Shown here one piece after another: positions 41,216-41,363 of a stretch of 41,363 nucleotides of DNA. The DNA is from Paraburkholderia hiiakae (GTDB lineage Bacteria > Pseudomonadota > Gammaproteobacteria > Burkholderiales > Burkholderiaceae), in NCBI RefSeq assembly GCF_904848665.1, contig NZ_CAJHCQ010000038.1, forward strand, positions 1 to 41,363, read 5' to 3'. The translations under genes were made by a program, and so were the position numbers. The notes below the pieces were generated by a model. That model made no database searches and was not told the DNA's origin. It saw nothing but the letters and a program-made list of their open reading frames with translations. Each line of letters begins with the position of its first letter. The stretch's first letter is position 1.

Positions 41216-41363
41216 ATGACTTCCGCGACGATCGAACGTATTGAAACCCGCTTGGTAGATCTGCCGACGATTCGCCCTCACAAGCTATCGGTCGCCACGA
41301 TGTACGGGCAAACCCTGATGCTGGTAAAGGTGTACTGCAGCGATGGCGTGACCGGCATCGGCG
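41216..41363 (+). CDS. catB: Muconate cycloisomerase CatB (N-terminal part, cut by window end)
   Basis: The first 49 codons from ATG 41216: ATIERIETRLVDLPTIRPHK, LSVATMYGQTLMLVKVYCSD and GVTGIG. This is the capping-domain start of muconate cycloisomerase (enolase superfamily, ETxLVDLPTIRPHKLS motif with the substrate-contact residues). It converts cis,cis-muconate to muconolactone in the catechol branch of the beta-ketoadipate pathway. The remainder, about 320 residues, lies outside the window. Confidence 0.92.
   Translation, partial: MTSATIERIETRLVDLPTIRPHKLSVATMYGQTLMLVKVYCSDGVTGIG

Noticed and set aside
1..41363. CRISPR arrays, insertion sequences, integrases, phage genes, restriction or known anti-phage systems
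   Set aside because: None seen: no regularly spaced repeats, no transposase or integrase motifs in any frame. HipBA is the only toxin-antitoxin pair.

Overview
High-GC betaproteobacterial chromosome, most like Paraburkholderia/Burkholderia. The evidence is a hopanoid gene block (HpnI- and HpnL-type proteins), a DUF3331 protein (a family I associate with Burkholderiaceae), a catR/catB-type divergent pair, and abundant sensory and aromatic/amine catabolism genes. The organism call is inference; there is no rRNA or marker gene in the window.

Layout. 1-2443: end of a hopanoid-modification operon (partial gene, hpnI, hpnL). 2695-4157: a secreted DUF3455 protein and a DUF3331 protein. 4494-22859: an 18-kb signalling block. 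It holds a FixJ-type response regulator, a four-PAS histidine kinase, two further FixJ-type regulators, a stand-alone receiver, a Tat-exported alpha/beta hydrolase, an OmpR-type regulator divergent from a membrane histidine kinase, a BON-domain protein, a second stand-alone receiver, and a 2008-residue kinase-like/ATPase/GAF/PAS/histidine-kinase protein. Scattered through it are broken genes: a cytochrome P450 start, an epoxide hydrolase end, a universal stress protein end, a frameshifted condensation-domain acyltransferase and a receiver-domain fragment. 23038-23194: tRNA-Gly(GCC) and tRNA-Asn(GTT), minus strand. 23440-30528: PPOX-type flavoprotein, an isolated glucose-dehydrogenase-type membrane domain, a polar amino-acid uptake system without its ATPase, a PuuB-like amine oxidase with a PuuR-like regulator, and HU. 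30765-35964: a tandem-PAS diguanylate cyclase, DUF427, SsuD and a HipBA pair. 35990-41363: a MocR regulator divergent from a haloalkane dehalogenase, an AAHS-type transporter, and a CatR-like LysR regulator divergent from catB (cut by the window end).

Main discovery. The palindrome ATAC-N4-GTAT occurs perfectly six times (3403, 7651, 8548, 9748, 12356, 16461), with 7/8 matches at 4280, 12709 and 15955. I saw it only between 3.4 and 16.5 kb, always in non-coding or decayed DNA and usually about 70-200 bp upstream of a gene of the signalling block. It looks like a shared operator for one of the FixJ/LuxR-type regulators encoded there, tying the regulators, kinases, BON protein, hydrolase and DUF3331 protein into one regulon. 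The large protein adds a second oddity: its N-terminal Ser/Thr-kinase domain has lost the catalytic Asp of HRD and the Asp of DFG, so it is probably a pseudokinase feeding a histidine kinase. The mix of FixJ/FixL-like signalling, BON and universal-stress remnants resembles, by inference only, the low-oxygen persistence loci of Burkholderia.
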